Positions 35,757 to 44,996 of a stretch of DNA of 64,000 bases are shown one piece after another. Each line of letters begins with the position of its first letter. Within the stretch, counting starts at the first letter, position 1. Source of the stretch: Glandiceps talaboti (taxonomy: Eukaryota > Hemichordata > Enteropneusta > Spengelidae); contig NC_135553.1 of NCBI RefSeq assembly GCF_964340395.1, positions 18,600,501 through 18,664,500 on the forward strand, given 5' to 3'. The notes under the pieces are model-generated. The model saw nothing but the letters and a program-made list of their open reading frames with translations. It was not told where the DNA came from and searched no databases. The position numbers were made by a program, and so were the translations under genes.

Positions 35757-37993
35757 TTGTTGTTGTTGTTGTTGTTGTTCCTTTATTCCTCCTCAAAAAA
35801 GAGAAGAGTTACACAACAATAAAGCGAAAAACTATCAAATCAGATTACAGAGGAAAAGTATAAATAATTACAGAAAACTAATTGCAATATTCATGTTTCA
35901 AATAAACATGGCGTAGGGTTCGTTTCTAAATGTCCAGGCACATATGCATAAACTTTAAGATGATATCTTGAAGTAGTTCTGTGTTAATGAGGAGATTGTC
36001 GTTGCAAAAGACATCTCCTAAAATTCTGACAATGAAATCAAACTCATCTAGGTTGAATAAAGCCACAGAAAAGTCTACATTGAGTTCATTGAAGAGACTT
36101 GTCCAGAAATAGTCTCTAGCAGTGGAAGTTTGGCGACATGACGTTGTTAGATGAATGAGAAGGTTATCAGCAACGTCTTCGCATTTGGAGCATTTTATAT
36201 TGCATGGAGTGGCAAGAACTTTCATGATTTTGTAAACAGTTGACTTGTATTTAGGGAATTTGCGTGAGTAGGAATATAAATGAAACGGCAATATATGTTT
36301 ATGTAACTGAGAGAAGAGCTGTAGTTCATCTCTAGTTGCAATTCTATCTCTCCAAAGATTGCACTCTTTCTCATATATAGCATCTTTTACAATAATTTTC
36401 CAAAGGAATTTAGGCGGAAAATAACCAGTTGCACAGAACTCGTCTAAGAAGCAAAGTAATCCGTATTTCAAAAGAATATTCATAATATCAGGTATAAAGC
36501 CTAAGCGTTTCTTTACAGATGAAAACTTAAATTCAAAAAGTCGTTGTAAGAATACATGTTTTCTTACTGAGAAATTATCACAGTTACATAGAGTTCCAAA
36601 AAAACGCAATTTACAATTGTCAATGTATGCCTCAATTGGTATCAAACCTACTGCGCTTAGAGCTAAATCAGTCGGAGTTTTGGAGGGAAAACCTTGAATG
36701 GTTTTGGCAGCATATCTCTGACAACGTTCAAGCATTAGAAGTTCAGTTTCATTGGGAGTCCAAAGTTCACAAGTATGAAAGGCTGCAGGAAGACACATGC
36801 GTTTCCAGACTTCTGTACTGACGATTGGATTGAGACCGTAAGGTCCAATACCAACACTGCGTAACGAATTTATCAGACACCTGGCTTTCTTACAAACAGA
36901 GAGTGTACGTTCCATCGACGATAAATTATTTGTAAATTGCATGCCGACGATTGTAATTGAATCTACTTCAGTGAGAGGACAGTTGTTCAGAGACAAGTTT
37001 CGATGTTGGCGCGAGCGTTCACGTTCTCGTGTTGTTTCACCGAAAACGAGTAATCTACATTTTGTGGCTGAGAGCTTCAGTCTCCATGTCGAGCAGTAAT
37101 TGCATACAATGTTCAACATTTTTTGACATGTAGAGCGAGTTGGTGCTAATATTGAGATGTCATCTGCTAACGCAGGCGCACCAAGAAATAGCGAATCGAT
37201 GTAACATCCGAATCTACTGTTCTCGAGTTCAACGAGGAGGTCATTTGCATAAATTAGGAATAGAGTTGTAGAAAGGATACTTCCTTGTCGTACACCTTGA
37301 AATAGTCGATATTCCTCAGACGTATACGTGTCTATGGCGATTTGACATTTTTGTCCGTGAAACATGTTTTTCAATAATCTCCAAAGTTTTGCGTTGATGC
37401 CCAAAGTGTACAGTTTGTGAAATAAACCATTCCACCAAATCGAGTCAAAAGCTTTTTGAAGGTCAAGACTGCACATAAATACCTTGCTACCTCTTTCAAC
37501 GTGATGAAGAATTGTCTCTTGAATGCAGAATGCTGTGGTGATATTACTCTGACCAGGTTGATAGCCGGCTTGTAGGGGATGTGGTAAATTTTTGTCACAG
37601 AGCCATGGTTGTAGGCGATGCGAAATGCACATTTCAAAGAGTTTTTGCAGAGTCGGTAGCAGTGTGATGCCCCTGTAGTTTGCGGGATCAAAACGATTTT
37701 TGTTACCACCCTTGAAAATTGGTACAAGGTATGCAGATTTGAATGATGAAGGAATGTATTCAACATTAATCAATGCATTAAATACATTAACTAATGCGTC
37801 CATAAGAAAGGGGCCTCCGAAAATAATGTGTTCGTATGTGATGGAGTCTGGCCCTCCTGCTTTTCCACGTTTCAGTTTTCCTATAGCACGTGAGATATCT
37901 TCTATAGAGAGTGGTCGAGACAGAATTGTTTCAGCGTTATCGTGGCTAGAAGCTGAGAGGTTGTCAAGTTCTTCGTCGATTTGGACTCTGAAC
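35757..37993 (-). mobile_element. 5'-truncated non-LTR retrotransposon, copy 1
   Basis: The 3' end (minus strand) is GAGGAGGAATAAAG plus (CAA)n at 35757-35776. The 5' end abuts (GATT)n of the host unit at 37994. It contains an intact reverse transcriptase reading frame but no endonuclease domain. All complete copies in the window have identical junctions, so they descend from one insertion by segmental duplication. Confidence 0.9.
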
Positions 37994-38019
37994 GATTGAT
38001 TGATTGATTGATTGAACAT
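35926..38019 (-). CDS. LINE reverse transcriptase ORF, copy 1 (697 codons)
   Basis: Non-LTR retrotransposon reverse transcriptase. RT region from about residue 38 (ISRAIGKLKRGKAGGPD); YLVPIFKGG and NYRGITLL near 98-121; motif A SLDLQKAFDSI with Asp186; RQGSILSTTLF near 244-254; the catalytic ALADDISIL with Asp286 and Asp287. The C terminus has a zinc knuckle C610-x2-C613-x9-H623-x4-C628. No apurinic endonuclease domain is present, so the element is 5'-truncated. The ATG and first residues (MFNQSINQS) come from host (GATT)n sequence, so the listed start is fortuitous. The frame is uninterrupted, indicating a recent insertion. The clade is not determined. Confidence 0.92.
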   Translation of the reverse strand: MFNQSINQSFRVQIDEELDNLSASSHDNAETILSRPLSIEDISRAIGKLKRGKAGGPDSITYEHIIFGGPFLMDALVNVFNALINVEYIPSSFKSAYLVPIFKGGNKNRFDPANYRGITLLPTLQKLFEMCISHRLQPWLCDKNLPHPLQAGYQPGQSNITTAFCIQETILHHVERGSKVFMCSLDLQKAFDSIWWNGLFHKLYTLGINAKLWRLLKNMFHGQKCQIAIDTYTSEEYRLFQGVRQGSILSTTLFLIYANDLLVELENSRFGCYIDSLFLGAPALADDISILAPTRSTCQKMLNIVCNYCSTWRLKLSATKCRLLVFGETTRERERSRQHRNLSLNNCPLTEVDSITIVGMQFTNNLSSMERTLSVCKKARCLINSLRSVGIGPYGLNPIVSTEVWKRMCLPAAFHTCELWTPNETELLMLERCQRYAAKTIQGFPSKTPTDLALSAVGLIPIEAYIDNCKLRFFGTLCNCDNFSVRKHVFLQRLFEFKFSSVKKRLGFIPDIMNILLKYGLLCFLDEFCATGYFPPKFLWKIIVKDAIYEKECNLWRDRIATRDELQLFSQLHKHILPFHLYSYSRKFPKYKSTVYKIMKVLATPCNIKCSKCEDVADNLLIHLTTSCRQTSTARDYFWTSLFNELNVDFSVALFNLDEFDFIVRILGDVFCNDNLLINTELLQDIILKFMHMCLDI

Positions 38020-38152
38020 TGCAAAAACTGAATTTTAATTATTGTAGAGTATAGATCAAAACAAGGTGAAAATATCGACTATCTTTTAAGAATATCTGTG
38101 AGTTCATGAAACTGACTGTGAGATTCTACAAATAGCAAATTGTCCCATCTAC

Positions 38153-38206
38153 CTGATGTTGTTGCTATAGGTGCTGCTGATGTTGCTGCGATAGGCGTCG
38201 TCACCG
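38153..38206 (-). CDS. Stalk exon B, HOR1 first copy
   Basis: Exon encoding AVTTPIAATSAAPIATTS, same splice sites and phase as in unit 1. Confidence 0.72.
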
Positions 38207-38671
38207 CTATGAAAATAAACACAAAAGAACATGAAAACAGAGTTAGTGAAGTTTAATATAATTACAATGGGAGGGAAGAATGTTTTCACCATATTCTTCT
38301 CTGTCTGATAGACTAGTCCAATTTCTTATCAAAGTTAATTAATGTAATTGACATATTTTTCATCGCGTCCAACAATATGTGATTACACAATTTGTAAAGT
38401 AATTATCTTTTATCGACATCATCCAGATTGATTGCTTGCTTGCTTGCTTGATTGATTGATTGATTGATTGATTGATCAATTGATTTCAATCTGAGTCTGA
38501 ATGAGAGTGAGTGAGTGAGTGAGTGAGTGAGTGAGTGAGTGAGTGAGTGAGTGAGTGAGTGAGTGAGTGAGTGAGTGAGTGAGTGAGTGAGGGAGGGAGG
38601 GAGGGAGGGAGGGAGTGTGTGAATGAGTGGGCGGGTAGATGGGTGAGTTTGGAGTGAATTGAGTGAGTGAG

Positions 38672-39338
38672 TTGTTGTTGTTGTTGTTTCTTTATTCCTC
38701 CTCAAAGAGAAGAGTTACAACTCAGTTCACAAATATACAAAAAACAAAATAATAAATAAATAACTATAGAGTGCATGACTTCATTAGTCAGTTAAACGAT
38801 AAACTTAAGGATTTTATCTTGAATATTTCCTATTTGTTCGGTTGCTGAAATTTATACTTACTGTCTTCTAAAAAATTGACAGTAAGAAATAGGAGTGTGA
38901 CGAGACATCATAATCCAATCAAAAGTCTAAGCATGTGTCTATAAGCTTATAGACTATATCTTGAAATATTTCCCATTCGTATGGTTGCTGAAAGTGTTTT
39001 TTGCTATCTTCTAAGATGCTGATAGTAAAATCAACTTCATTTAAGTTGTACAAACGTACAGCAAAGTTAACGTTGATATTATCAAACATAGTTGACCAGA
39101 AAATGTCTCTTCGTACAGCCGTATTACGACATGAAGTCAATAAATGAGTTAGATAATCTCCAACGAGCTCTTGGCATTTAGAACATTCAGTTTGTCCTAA
39201 AGAGGCTAGGATTTTCATTATTTTGTAAACTATTGGCCTGTAACGAGGAAACTTACGTGATTGGAAATACAGATGAAACGGTACAAGGCTCTGGTGTAAT
39301 TGAGAGAAGAGTAATAGTTCGTCTCTACTATCTAGTCT
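38672..39338 (-). pseudogene. 5'-truncated LINE fragment, HOR1
   Basis: Copy of the unit 1 subtype; 99-codon frame at 38919-39218. Confidence 0.85.
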
Positions 39339-40036
39339 CTGTGTACATCAAATCAATATCATGTCTAACTCTGAAACTGTCTGTTGTATTTTAGTGATGT
39401 CACAAAAACTGTAAGCTTATAAACTGTCATGGTGACATGATTTACATATTCTGTATTACTTCTGAGTGTTAAAGCTTTCCGTGAATAATGTGGTGTCGTT
39501 GAAAGTTATTTAGAATATAAATAAATATGTAGTACTCCAAAATTAGTTTTCCTAAACCCGTCAGTGTTTGGTTAAGAAGATTGCAAAGTAGAATTTTAAT
39601 TTTGGTATAGATAAAGACAAGGTTAACATCGGTTATCTTTTAAGAATGTCTGATAGTTCATGAAACTGACACTATCGGGAATGAAATATACACTGAACTT
39701 TAGTCAAATTTACGATCCTGACTGCAATCTTCATAACCAATCAAATCAGATCATCTCAAGTTCAAACAATATTTACTACCAATCCTATCTTTTCATAATT
39801 GACCAATCATATGAAAGTCAATACCAAATTCGCACCAATATGTATGGAATGTAGGAAAACCTATATAAACCCTTATTTCTGTGTGATCTGTAGGAGTTTT
39901 GTTAGATGTCAATAAAGTACGAGTAGCTATTCTTACAGTACTTGGTTGTGTGTGGACATCATTCCTTTCCAGAACCTGTTTCTAAACAATCAACTTATCC
40001 CACAGATAGTGAGATTGTACAAGCAAATTTTCCCAT
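39339..40036. repeat. 2.2-kb unit in HOR1, left part before Ngaro
   Basis: Begins CTGTGTACATC and runs through the 342-bp insert to TTTTCCCAT, where Ngaro interrupts. The unit resumes at 44584 (CTACCTGATG). The offset of exon A agrees with other units once 4547 bp are removed. Confidence 0.92.
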
Positions 40037-40115
40037 TTAAATCACACACACACAGAGGTATTGGTAACAAAGGGAACTTTAATCCTTACCTAACTTTACT
40101 ACAAGGTAAGTCCCC
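40037..40115 (-). repeat. Ngaro split direct repeat B2
   Basis: 79 bp, matches B1 (40388-40466). Forms the 3' terminus of the element. Contains (CACA)n on the plus strand. Confidence 0.93.
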
Positions 40116-40245
40116 TGAAGGACAAAGGCTTCCCCTGCATAGGGGTTACAAGATTACATCATTAAAGATACAATGCAAAGAGACAATGTTCTACAAAAGT
40201 ATTGAACACTATAAATGCTTACAGTAACAAGAGAAAAAAAAAAAA

Positions 40246-40387
40246 AAACTTTTCTCCACACAAGGCATGTGTGACAGCCCAGGCGCCAATATCAAATCTC
40301 GTATGCTACAAGTCTCGTGAAGTCACACGTCACTTTGGCCTGTCTGTCACACTGTATTATTTAAACTACGCTCAAAGGAGCTAAACC
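40246..40387 (-). repeat. Ngaro split direct repeat A2
   Basis: 142 bp, matches A1 at the 5' terminus (44442-44583). Immediately adjoins B1, forming the internal A2/B1 junction that serves as template to restore ends during replication of such elements. Confidence 0.93.
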
Positions 40388-40466
40388 TTAAATCACACAC
40401 ACACAGAGGTATTGGTAACAAAGGGAACTTTAATCCTTACCTAACTTTACTACAAGGTAAGTCCCC
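40388..40466 (-). repeat. Ngaro split direct repeat B1
   Basis: 79 bp, matches B2. Lies just downstream of the recombinase frame. Confidence 0.93.
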
Positions 40467-40484
40467 AAACATCCAATACTTGAG

Positions 40485-41477
40485 TTAGTGAGAGTAGTTG
40501 TAGGATGTAGGTAAAGAGGAAGTGCACTGTAAGGCTGAGTTAACTTTAAACAGTAGGGGTAAGGTTAAATATTTCATGTAGGCATCACTCTGCCAATCCC
40601 CCATAATCTTAATTACCTCTCCAGGAATACCACACTGCAAAGCCCAAGATGCACCGCCCCGGCGCAAGCTGTGAGCTGAATAACGTTCCTTTGACACTCC
40701 TAAATGGTCTAGGTGTCTACGCAGCTTACTACAAAAGGTAGACGGGAGAAGCGGTTTAAATTTCCCATTGGCACAGGGCAGTACAAAAGCTGGTCCTTCC
40801 CCAGGGGCATTGATTGAAAAAGAGAAAGCCTTAGCAACAGCCCATACAGGGCAGAGTGGATGGCTGGGTACCATGGGGAGAGGCACCATTAGCACCCGAT
40901 CCTTAGTTTGAATAGTTTTTGACCATCTAATGGACATGGCAAGTCCCCATGGGTGAACCTCGAAAGCATTACGAGAAAGATGTTTAGTGCCATCAAACCC
41001 TGTGGCCGATGGTGCCAAGAAATTTGACTTACGCAATAAACCAAAGAAACCCACTAGACAGGCTGCCCAGAAAACGGCATCAGAGGCAACCTGAAAATGT
41101 AATTGCTGTCTAATACCAAGTAGAAGCTTAGGAGTAATTGGGAGTTTCCTGTCAACAAAGGTTCCCTTATCTTTAGCAATGCCACGCAAGAGAATAGTCA
41201 GGAACCAGTTATCCTGCAAGGGGTTGTCAAACCCATGCTCAAGATGCAAAATGCGAACAATGTTTAAATACTGCCGGATTGAAGTAAATTTAAGCCTACG
41301 TGCCAAGTACGCTGCATATCTGCACACCATGAGGGATGAAGCAGGAACTGGCGGATATCCCATGCGCAAACAGAATTCAATATATGATCTCCAGTGTGTA
41401 CTGTATGTACGTTTTGTGCTAGTGGCGAATGCTTTTGAACGATATCTTTCTACTTCCAAGTCAAGCTCTGTTTCCAA
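40485..41477 (-). CDS. Ngaro tyrosine recombinase (YR)
   Basis: About 330 codons. The tyrosine recombinase catalytic set is intact: Arg149 (GLLRKSNF), Lys187 (RWSKT), HxxR as His269/Arg272 (SAHSLRRGG), and Tyr303 in GDWQSDAYMKYL, nine residues after the Asp294 position that is His or Trp in relatives. It integrates circular element DNA by recombination. The frame starts at a TTG and stays open further upstream, overlapping the end of the RT frame in the -1 register; the first internal ATG is at residue 40. Expression may therefore be by frameshift, reinitiation or splicing rather than from its own start. Confidence 0.93.
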   Translation of the reverse strand: METELDLEVERYRSKAFATSTKRTYSTHWRSYIEFCLRMGYPPVPASSLMVCRYAAYLARRLKFTSIRQYLNIVRILHLEHGFDNPLQDNWFLTILLRGIAKDKGTFVDRKLPITPKLLLGIRQQLHFQVASDAVFWAACLVGFFGLLRKSNFLAPSATGFDGTKHLSRNAFEVHPWGLAMSIRWSKTIQTKDRVLMVPLPMVPSHPLCPVWAVAKAFSFSINAPGEGPAFVLPCANGKFKPLLPSTFCSKLRRHLDHLGVSKERYSAHSLRRGGASWALQCGIPGEVIKIMGDWQSDAYMKYLTLPLLFKVNSALQCTSSLPTSYNYSH

Positions 41478-43081
41478 CTGCGTGACCTGTGGGTCTGTGA
41501 ATAAACAGTTTGTAGTGAGGAGTAAGACACATGGTAGGGTAAGTTATCATATGTCCAACATGGGTGGACAGTCCCTGTTGGATGTAAAAGGGTATGAAGG
41601 CGAAGAAACTGTCCTGGTTCATGTAGCCTGGAGATAGCATCTGGAATGTCATTTTGCTTACCTGGAATATAAACAGCATGAATTGAAAAATTGTACCTGG
41701 CTGATAGCCAAAACAGGGACCGCAGACCCTTCATCACAAATCTATTTCTGGTAGTACCTTTGTTTATGATGCTGACTGCAGTCATATTGTCAGTGTAAAG
41801 GATAACCTTGTGGTTTGCCCAACATGGTGACCAGCGCACAGCTGCCAGCAAAATTACCAGTGTTTCTTTATAGTTTATATGAAAGTCAGCCACAGTCGGC
41901 CAGTCAGACCATGGGTAGTAAAACCAATCATTGCGAAAGAAAGCGCCTGCTGCACGACCTGATGAGTCTGTATGAACATCAGTAATAGGAACCCTATTTA
42001 AAAAATGTTTAGTACCATTAAAAATCGGCAAATACTGGATCCACCAATCTAAATCTGCAAAAAATTCAGTCGACAATTTAACTTTGTGCCCTGGTTTCTT
42101 AAGCTTAGCCATTGTGTCAAGTATACGGCGGAGGAAAGTTCTACCTCCCTGAATAACCTGACATGCCCAGTTTAATTTCCCAGCAAGGGATTGCAATTGG
42201 CGTTGTGATGCGCGCTTTCGCTTTCTGAAAGGCACAAGCAGGTCAGACAAGTCGCGCAATTTGTCTGACGGCAAGGATAAAGTCTCCGCAACAGAGTCAA
42301 TCACGACTCCTAAAAAAGTAATACGCTGTGTTGGGCCTACCACCTTTTGCCAAGCAATGGCAAACCCAAGTCTACGCAACAGCTGAAGTAAGGCATTGAG
42401 GGCCGCTTGACAGTCCTCATAACTATCGGCAATGATCAAAAAATCATCAAGATAAACAACAACACTATTAATCCCCATTCTATTGAGCATACGACGCACT
42501 GCTTGAGTAATGCGATGAAAAATCATAGGAGACCTCTTGGCCCCAAAAGGTAACCTAGTATCAAACATATATGTCGGTGAATTATGTTGATCAAATGTCC
42601 ACTTGAGGCCTGTGGCCCTGTAATTGGAAGGATGTATACGTACAGACCGGTAGGCTGACTTAAGGTCAACCTTTGCCATGTATGCACCTGGCTGTATCAA
42701 ATCAATAGCATCATTTAAAGACTGGTAAGTGAAAGAAGGTGCTGATGCATAATCATTAAGACCCGCACCATGTGGGCGACTACAATCATGAATAATGCGA
42801 ACATCTGTTGAGTTTGCCTTAGGTATAGCACCAAGTGCACTTATAATGTCTGGCTTGTCTTTAGTAACCATATAACGACCCTCACTCAATTCAACACGAA
42901 TCTGAGCTTCAACAGCATCTCTAAGTCCATGGTTAGTGGTCGACTTGTAATTATTCTGTTCAACCTTAACTATCATAGCATCATGGTCCACTATATGAAA
43001 CCCATTTAAAACCCCATCTAAAATAAAGTCTCTGTCTGGGTCATCCTGTGCTAATTCAGTGACCCATGCCTCATAATTCAA
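41450..43081 (-). CDS. Ngaro reverse transcriptase / RNase H
   Basis: 543 codons as listed. RT motif A is MAKVDLKSAYRSVRI (Asp139), the LPFG.K..P block is near 177-185, and the catalytic VVYLDDFLIIAD has Asp212/213. RNase H follows with all four acidic residues: Asp372 (HTDSSG), Glu406 (KETLVILLA), Asp431 (YTDNMTA) and Asp481 (PDAISR). No methyltransferase domain comes after it. The listed start is TTG; the frame is open upstream through the end of gag in the -1 register, so the natural product is probably a Gag-Pol fusion made by frameshifting at 43129-43135. Confidence 0.94.
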   Translation of the reverse strand: MNYEAWVTELAQDDPDRDFILDGVLNGFHIVDHDAMIVKVEQNNYKSTTNHGLRDAVEAQIRVELSEGRYMVTKDKPDIISALGAIPKANSTDVRIIHDCSRPHGAGLNDYASAPSFTYQSLNDAIDLIQPGAYMAKVDLKSAYRSVRIHPSNYRATGLKWTFDQHNSPTYMFDTRLPFGAKRSPMIFHRITQAVRRMLNRMGINSVVVYLDDFLIIADSYEDCQAALNALLQLLRRLGFAIAWQKVVGPTQRITFLGVVIDSVAETLSLPSDKLRDLSDLLVPFRKRKRASQRQLQSLAGKLNWACQVIQGGRTFLRRILDTMAKLKKPGHKVKLSTEFFADLDWWIQYLPIFNGTKHFLNRVPITDVHTDSSGRAAGAFFRNDWFYYPWSDWPTVADFHINYKETLVILLAAVRWSPCWANHKVILYTDNMTAVSIINKGTTRNRFVMKGLRSLFWLSARYNFSIHAVYIPGKQNDIPDAISRLHEPGQFLRLHTLLHPTGTVHPCWTYDNLPYHVSYSSLQTVYSQTHRSRSWKQSLTWK

Positions 43082-43135
43082 TGCGCTAGGGTGAAGAGGC
43101 GGGAGAGGAAGATCCCCTACGCACTGGCATTTTTT
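43082..43135 (-). promoter_or_regulatory. Candidate -1 ribosomal frameshift signal, gag to RT
   Basis: In the gag frame the heptamer A-AAA-AAT (43135 down to 43129) fits X-XXY-YYZ with correct phasing. A 5-nt spacer (GCCAG) follows. Then TGCG-TAGGG (43123-43115) pairs with CCCTA-G-CGCA (43091-43082), nine pairs with one bulged G and a 23-nt loop. The gag stop TAG (43119-43117) lies inside the stem. The RT frame is open in the -1 register throughout. Confidence 0.65.
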
Positions 43136-44319
43136 GCTGCAGAGTCATTTTTCTCACCAGGATGTGAGAGCTTAGCATGTTTTTGAAAACATATTTGACA
43201 GACATGACTATAATTGCATTTTACACCAAACTTGCAATCACCCCTATTAAAACCTAAGCAAACTGGTTTTCCTGTCCGCTTATCCAATGGTGCAGTCTGC
43301 ACAACCCTACCTGAGGTTTTACCATTTTTGGTCTGAGTTATGACTGGTACTTTCTCTCTGAGGTACACTGTAGACAGATGTTGAGATTCAGTACCCCAGG
43401 GTAAGTTGTATGCAGACTGCAACATTCGAAATTCACGGTCATACAGCAAAACCGAAACCCATTCATATCTATCAGCTAGTTGTGATATCTTAACTGTATA
43501 GGCAAGATATTGCTTAACCTGTACCATATCATATGCATGATTTGAAATAAATTCAAATAAAATACGAGCATTAGCAGCTGCCCACTGTTGTGGTGTAACA
43601 GCATTTAAATCTGGCTTGTTTGGTCCAGATTCCAACACCAACTTCATGTCCCCTTCACCCACAGATAACAAAGTCTTGTCCATTTTAACAGTGAATGATC
43701 CGGGGACATAATCTACTATGTCCAAATGTTTCTGACCTGCAAGTGTTTTTGGTTTAAGATACACCAATGGATCTAAGTCCATTCGTTCTGGAATAGGGGC
43801 ACGATTTTGAGGACCACTGCCATCATCTTGACGTAGTAATTTAAGCATCCCATCCAACGAGACTGGTGCGGAATCCAATTCGGTGTGTGGTGATGCTGCC
43901 TCTGGTGTGTTGTTGACGATCGGTGACGGGTTATCCGGAGCGTTTGTTTTTGGTATGGCCGCCGCCATCTTTGTTGCCGTGTGTTTGTTTGTGTGCAACT
44001 CCTCCAATGCTGCTTCTAGTTGTCTAAACTGCGCTAGAGGGCTCACTTTCATTAAAATCAAATCTTCGGGTTTCATTCTTTTTATCGAATTTAAAGTTAC
44101 AAAACCATTAGCGCCCAACAAAGCCATCGTTGCTGTGGTTAGTCCACTCCCTTCGGCCCACAACATTACCTCCACGTTTGGGGTCAGTGAAAGTATGTCT
44201 TGTTCAGTTGACGTTGGTGAGCTAACTGATGTAGCGGGTCCATGTGCACCAGCATGTGCGCGTGTGGCTTGTGCCGACATATCGGACTCCTTCTTGACGG
44301 GTCCTTCCATATCATGCAT
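43117..44319 (-). CDS. Ngaro Gag-like protein with CCCH zinc finger
   Basis: 400 codons from the first ATG at 44319; the open frame extends to a GTG at 44457 inside repeat A1. An N-terminal Ser/Thr/Ala-rich region is followed by a helical part (LAQFRQLEAALEELH), a central domain with MKLVLESGPNKPD and ARILFEFISNHAYDMV, and near the C terminus the finger CLGFNRGDCKFGVKCNYSH (C-x7-C-x5-C-x3-H). More Cys/His (CQICFQKH) follow. A CCCH finger instead of the retroviral CCHC knuckle is notable. Probably binds element RNA. The AUG choice is an inference. Confidence 0.85.
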   Translation of the reverse strand: MHDMEGPVKKESDMSAQATRAHAGAHGPATSVSSPTSTEQDILSLTPNVEVMLWAEGSGLTTATMALLGANGFVTLNSIKRMKPEDLILMKVSPLAQFRQLEAALEELHTNKHTATKMAAAIPKTNAPDNPSPIVNNTPEAASPHTELDSAPVSLDGMLKLLRQDDGSGPQNRAPIPERMDLDPLVYLKPKTLAGQKHLDIVDYVPGSFTVKMDKTLLSVGEGDMKLVLESGPNKPDLNAVTPQQWAAANARILFEFISNHAYDMVQVKQYLAYTVKISQLADRYEWVSVLLYDREFRMLQSAYNLPWGTESQHLSTVYLREKVPVITQTKNGKTSGRVVQTAPLDKRTGKPVCLGFNRGDCKFGVKCNYSHVCQICFQKHAKLSHPGEKNDSAAKNASA

Positions 44320-44441
44320 ATTGTCTTTAGAAAGTTCCACTGTGACTTCTGGCGTGTCGCAAAAGTTTCTTCTTGGTTTCTTACACCCAGTGTTATCCAC
44401 AACGCAGACGTAAGCTCTTATTGCTCGTGGAAAAACCAGAG

Positions 44442-44583
44442 AAACTTTTCTCCACACAAGGCATGTGTGACAGCCCAGGCGCCAATATCAAATCTCGTAT
44501 GCTACAAGTCTCGTGAAGTCACACGTCACTTTGGCCTGTCTGTCACACTGTATTATTTAAACTACGCTCAAAGGAGCTAAACC
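44442..44583 (-). repeat. Ngaro split direct repeat A1
   Basis: 142 bp at the 5' terminus, matches A2. Probably holds the promoter and leader. Its outer end is 4 nt from stalk exon A. Confidence 0.93.
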
Positions 44584-44587
44584 CTAC

Positions 44588-44641
44588 CTGATGTTGTTGC
44601 TATAGATGTTGTTGATATTGATACGATAGGCGTCGTCACCG
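44588..44641 (-). CDS. Stalk exon A, HOR1, Ngaro 4 nt past its donor
   Basis: Same 54-nt exon as in unit 1. Only GTAG of the original intron remains before the Ngaro 5' end, so the donor now reads CAG/GTAGGGTTTAG instead of CAG/GTAGATGGG. Ngaro is in the same orientation as the host gene. Confidence 0.65.
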
Positions 44642-44742
44642 CTATGAACATATACAAGAAGTAATTATCTTTTATCGATTTTATCCAGATTCAGTGACTG
44701 ACTGACTGACTGACTGACTGACTGACTGACTGACTGACTGAC

Positions 44743-44806
<64 letters not shown>

Positions 44807-44942
44807 CATTGCAAAAACTGAATTTTAATTATTGTAGAGTATAGATCAAAACAAGGTGAAAATATCGACTATCTTTTAAGAATATCTGTGAGTTCATGAA
44901 ACTGACTGTGAGATTCTACAAATAGCAAATTGTCCCATCTAC

Positions 44943-44996
44943 CTGATGTTGTTGCTATAGGTGCTGCTGATGTTGCTGCGATAGGCGTCGTCACCG
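44943..44996 (-). CDS. Stalk exon B, HOR1 second copy
   Basis: Exon B, same splice sites and phase. First 18-residue repeat after the CUB exon at 45603-45962. Confidence 0.72.

Larger units (their letters stand above)
37994..39338. repeat. Partial 2.2-kb unit (B half plus short LINE) in HOR1
   Basis: Starts inside the (GATT)n tract, so it lacks the A half. Carries exon B (38153-38206), microsatellites and the short LINE fragment. Has TTGACATATT in place of TTTACATATT, shared with units of HOR2 and HOR3. Confidence 0.92.
40037..44583 (-). mobile_element. Complete Ngaro-type tyrosine-recombinase retrotransposon
   Basis: 4547 bp, coding on the minus strand. Split direct repeats: A1 44442-44583, then Gag, RT/RNase H and recombinase frames, B1 40388-40466, A2 40246-40387, B2 40037-40115. 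A1 and A2 are both 142 bp, B1 and B2 both 79 bp, and I see no internal differences. The empty site in other units reads TTTTCCCAT-CTACCTG, so insertion left no target-site duplication, as expected for a circular intermediate integrated by a tyrosine recombinase. No methyltransferase domain is seen, which favours Ngaro over DIRS or PAT. All frames are open, so it is young. Confidence 0.93.

Noticed and set aside
36627-36821. Plus-strand ORFs over the LINE (64, 99 codons) and minus 131-codon ORF
   Set aside because: Shadows of the 697-codon RT frame; the RT frame has the catalytic motifs.
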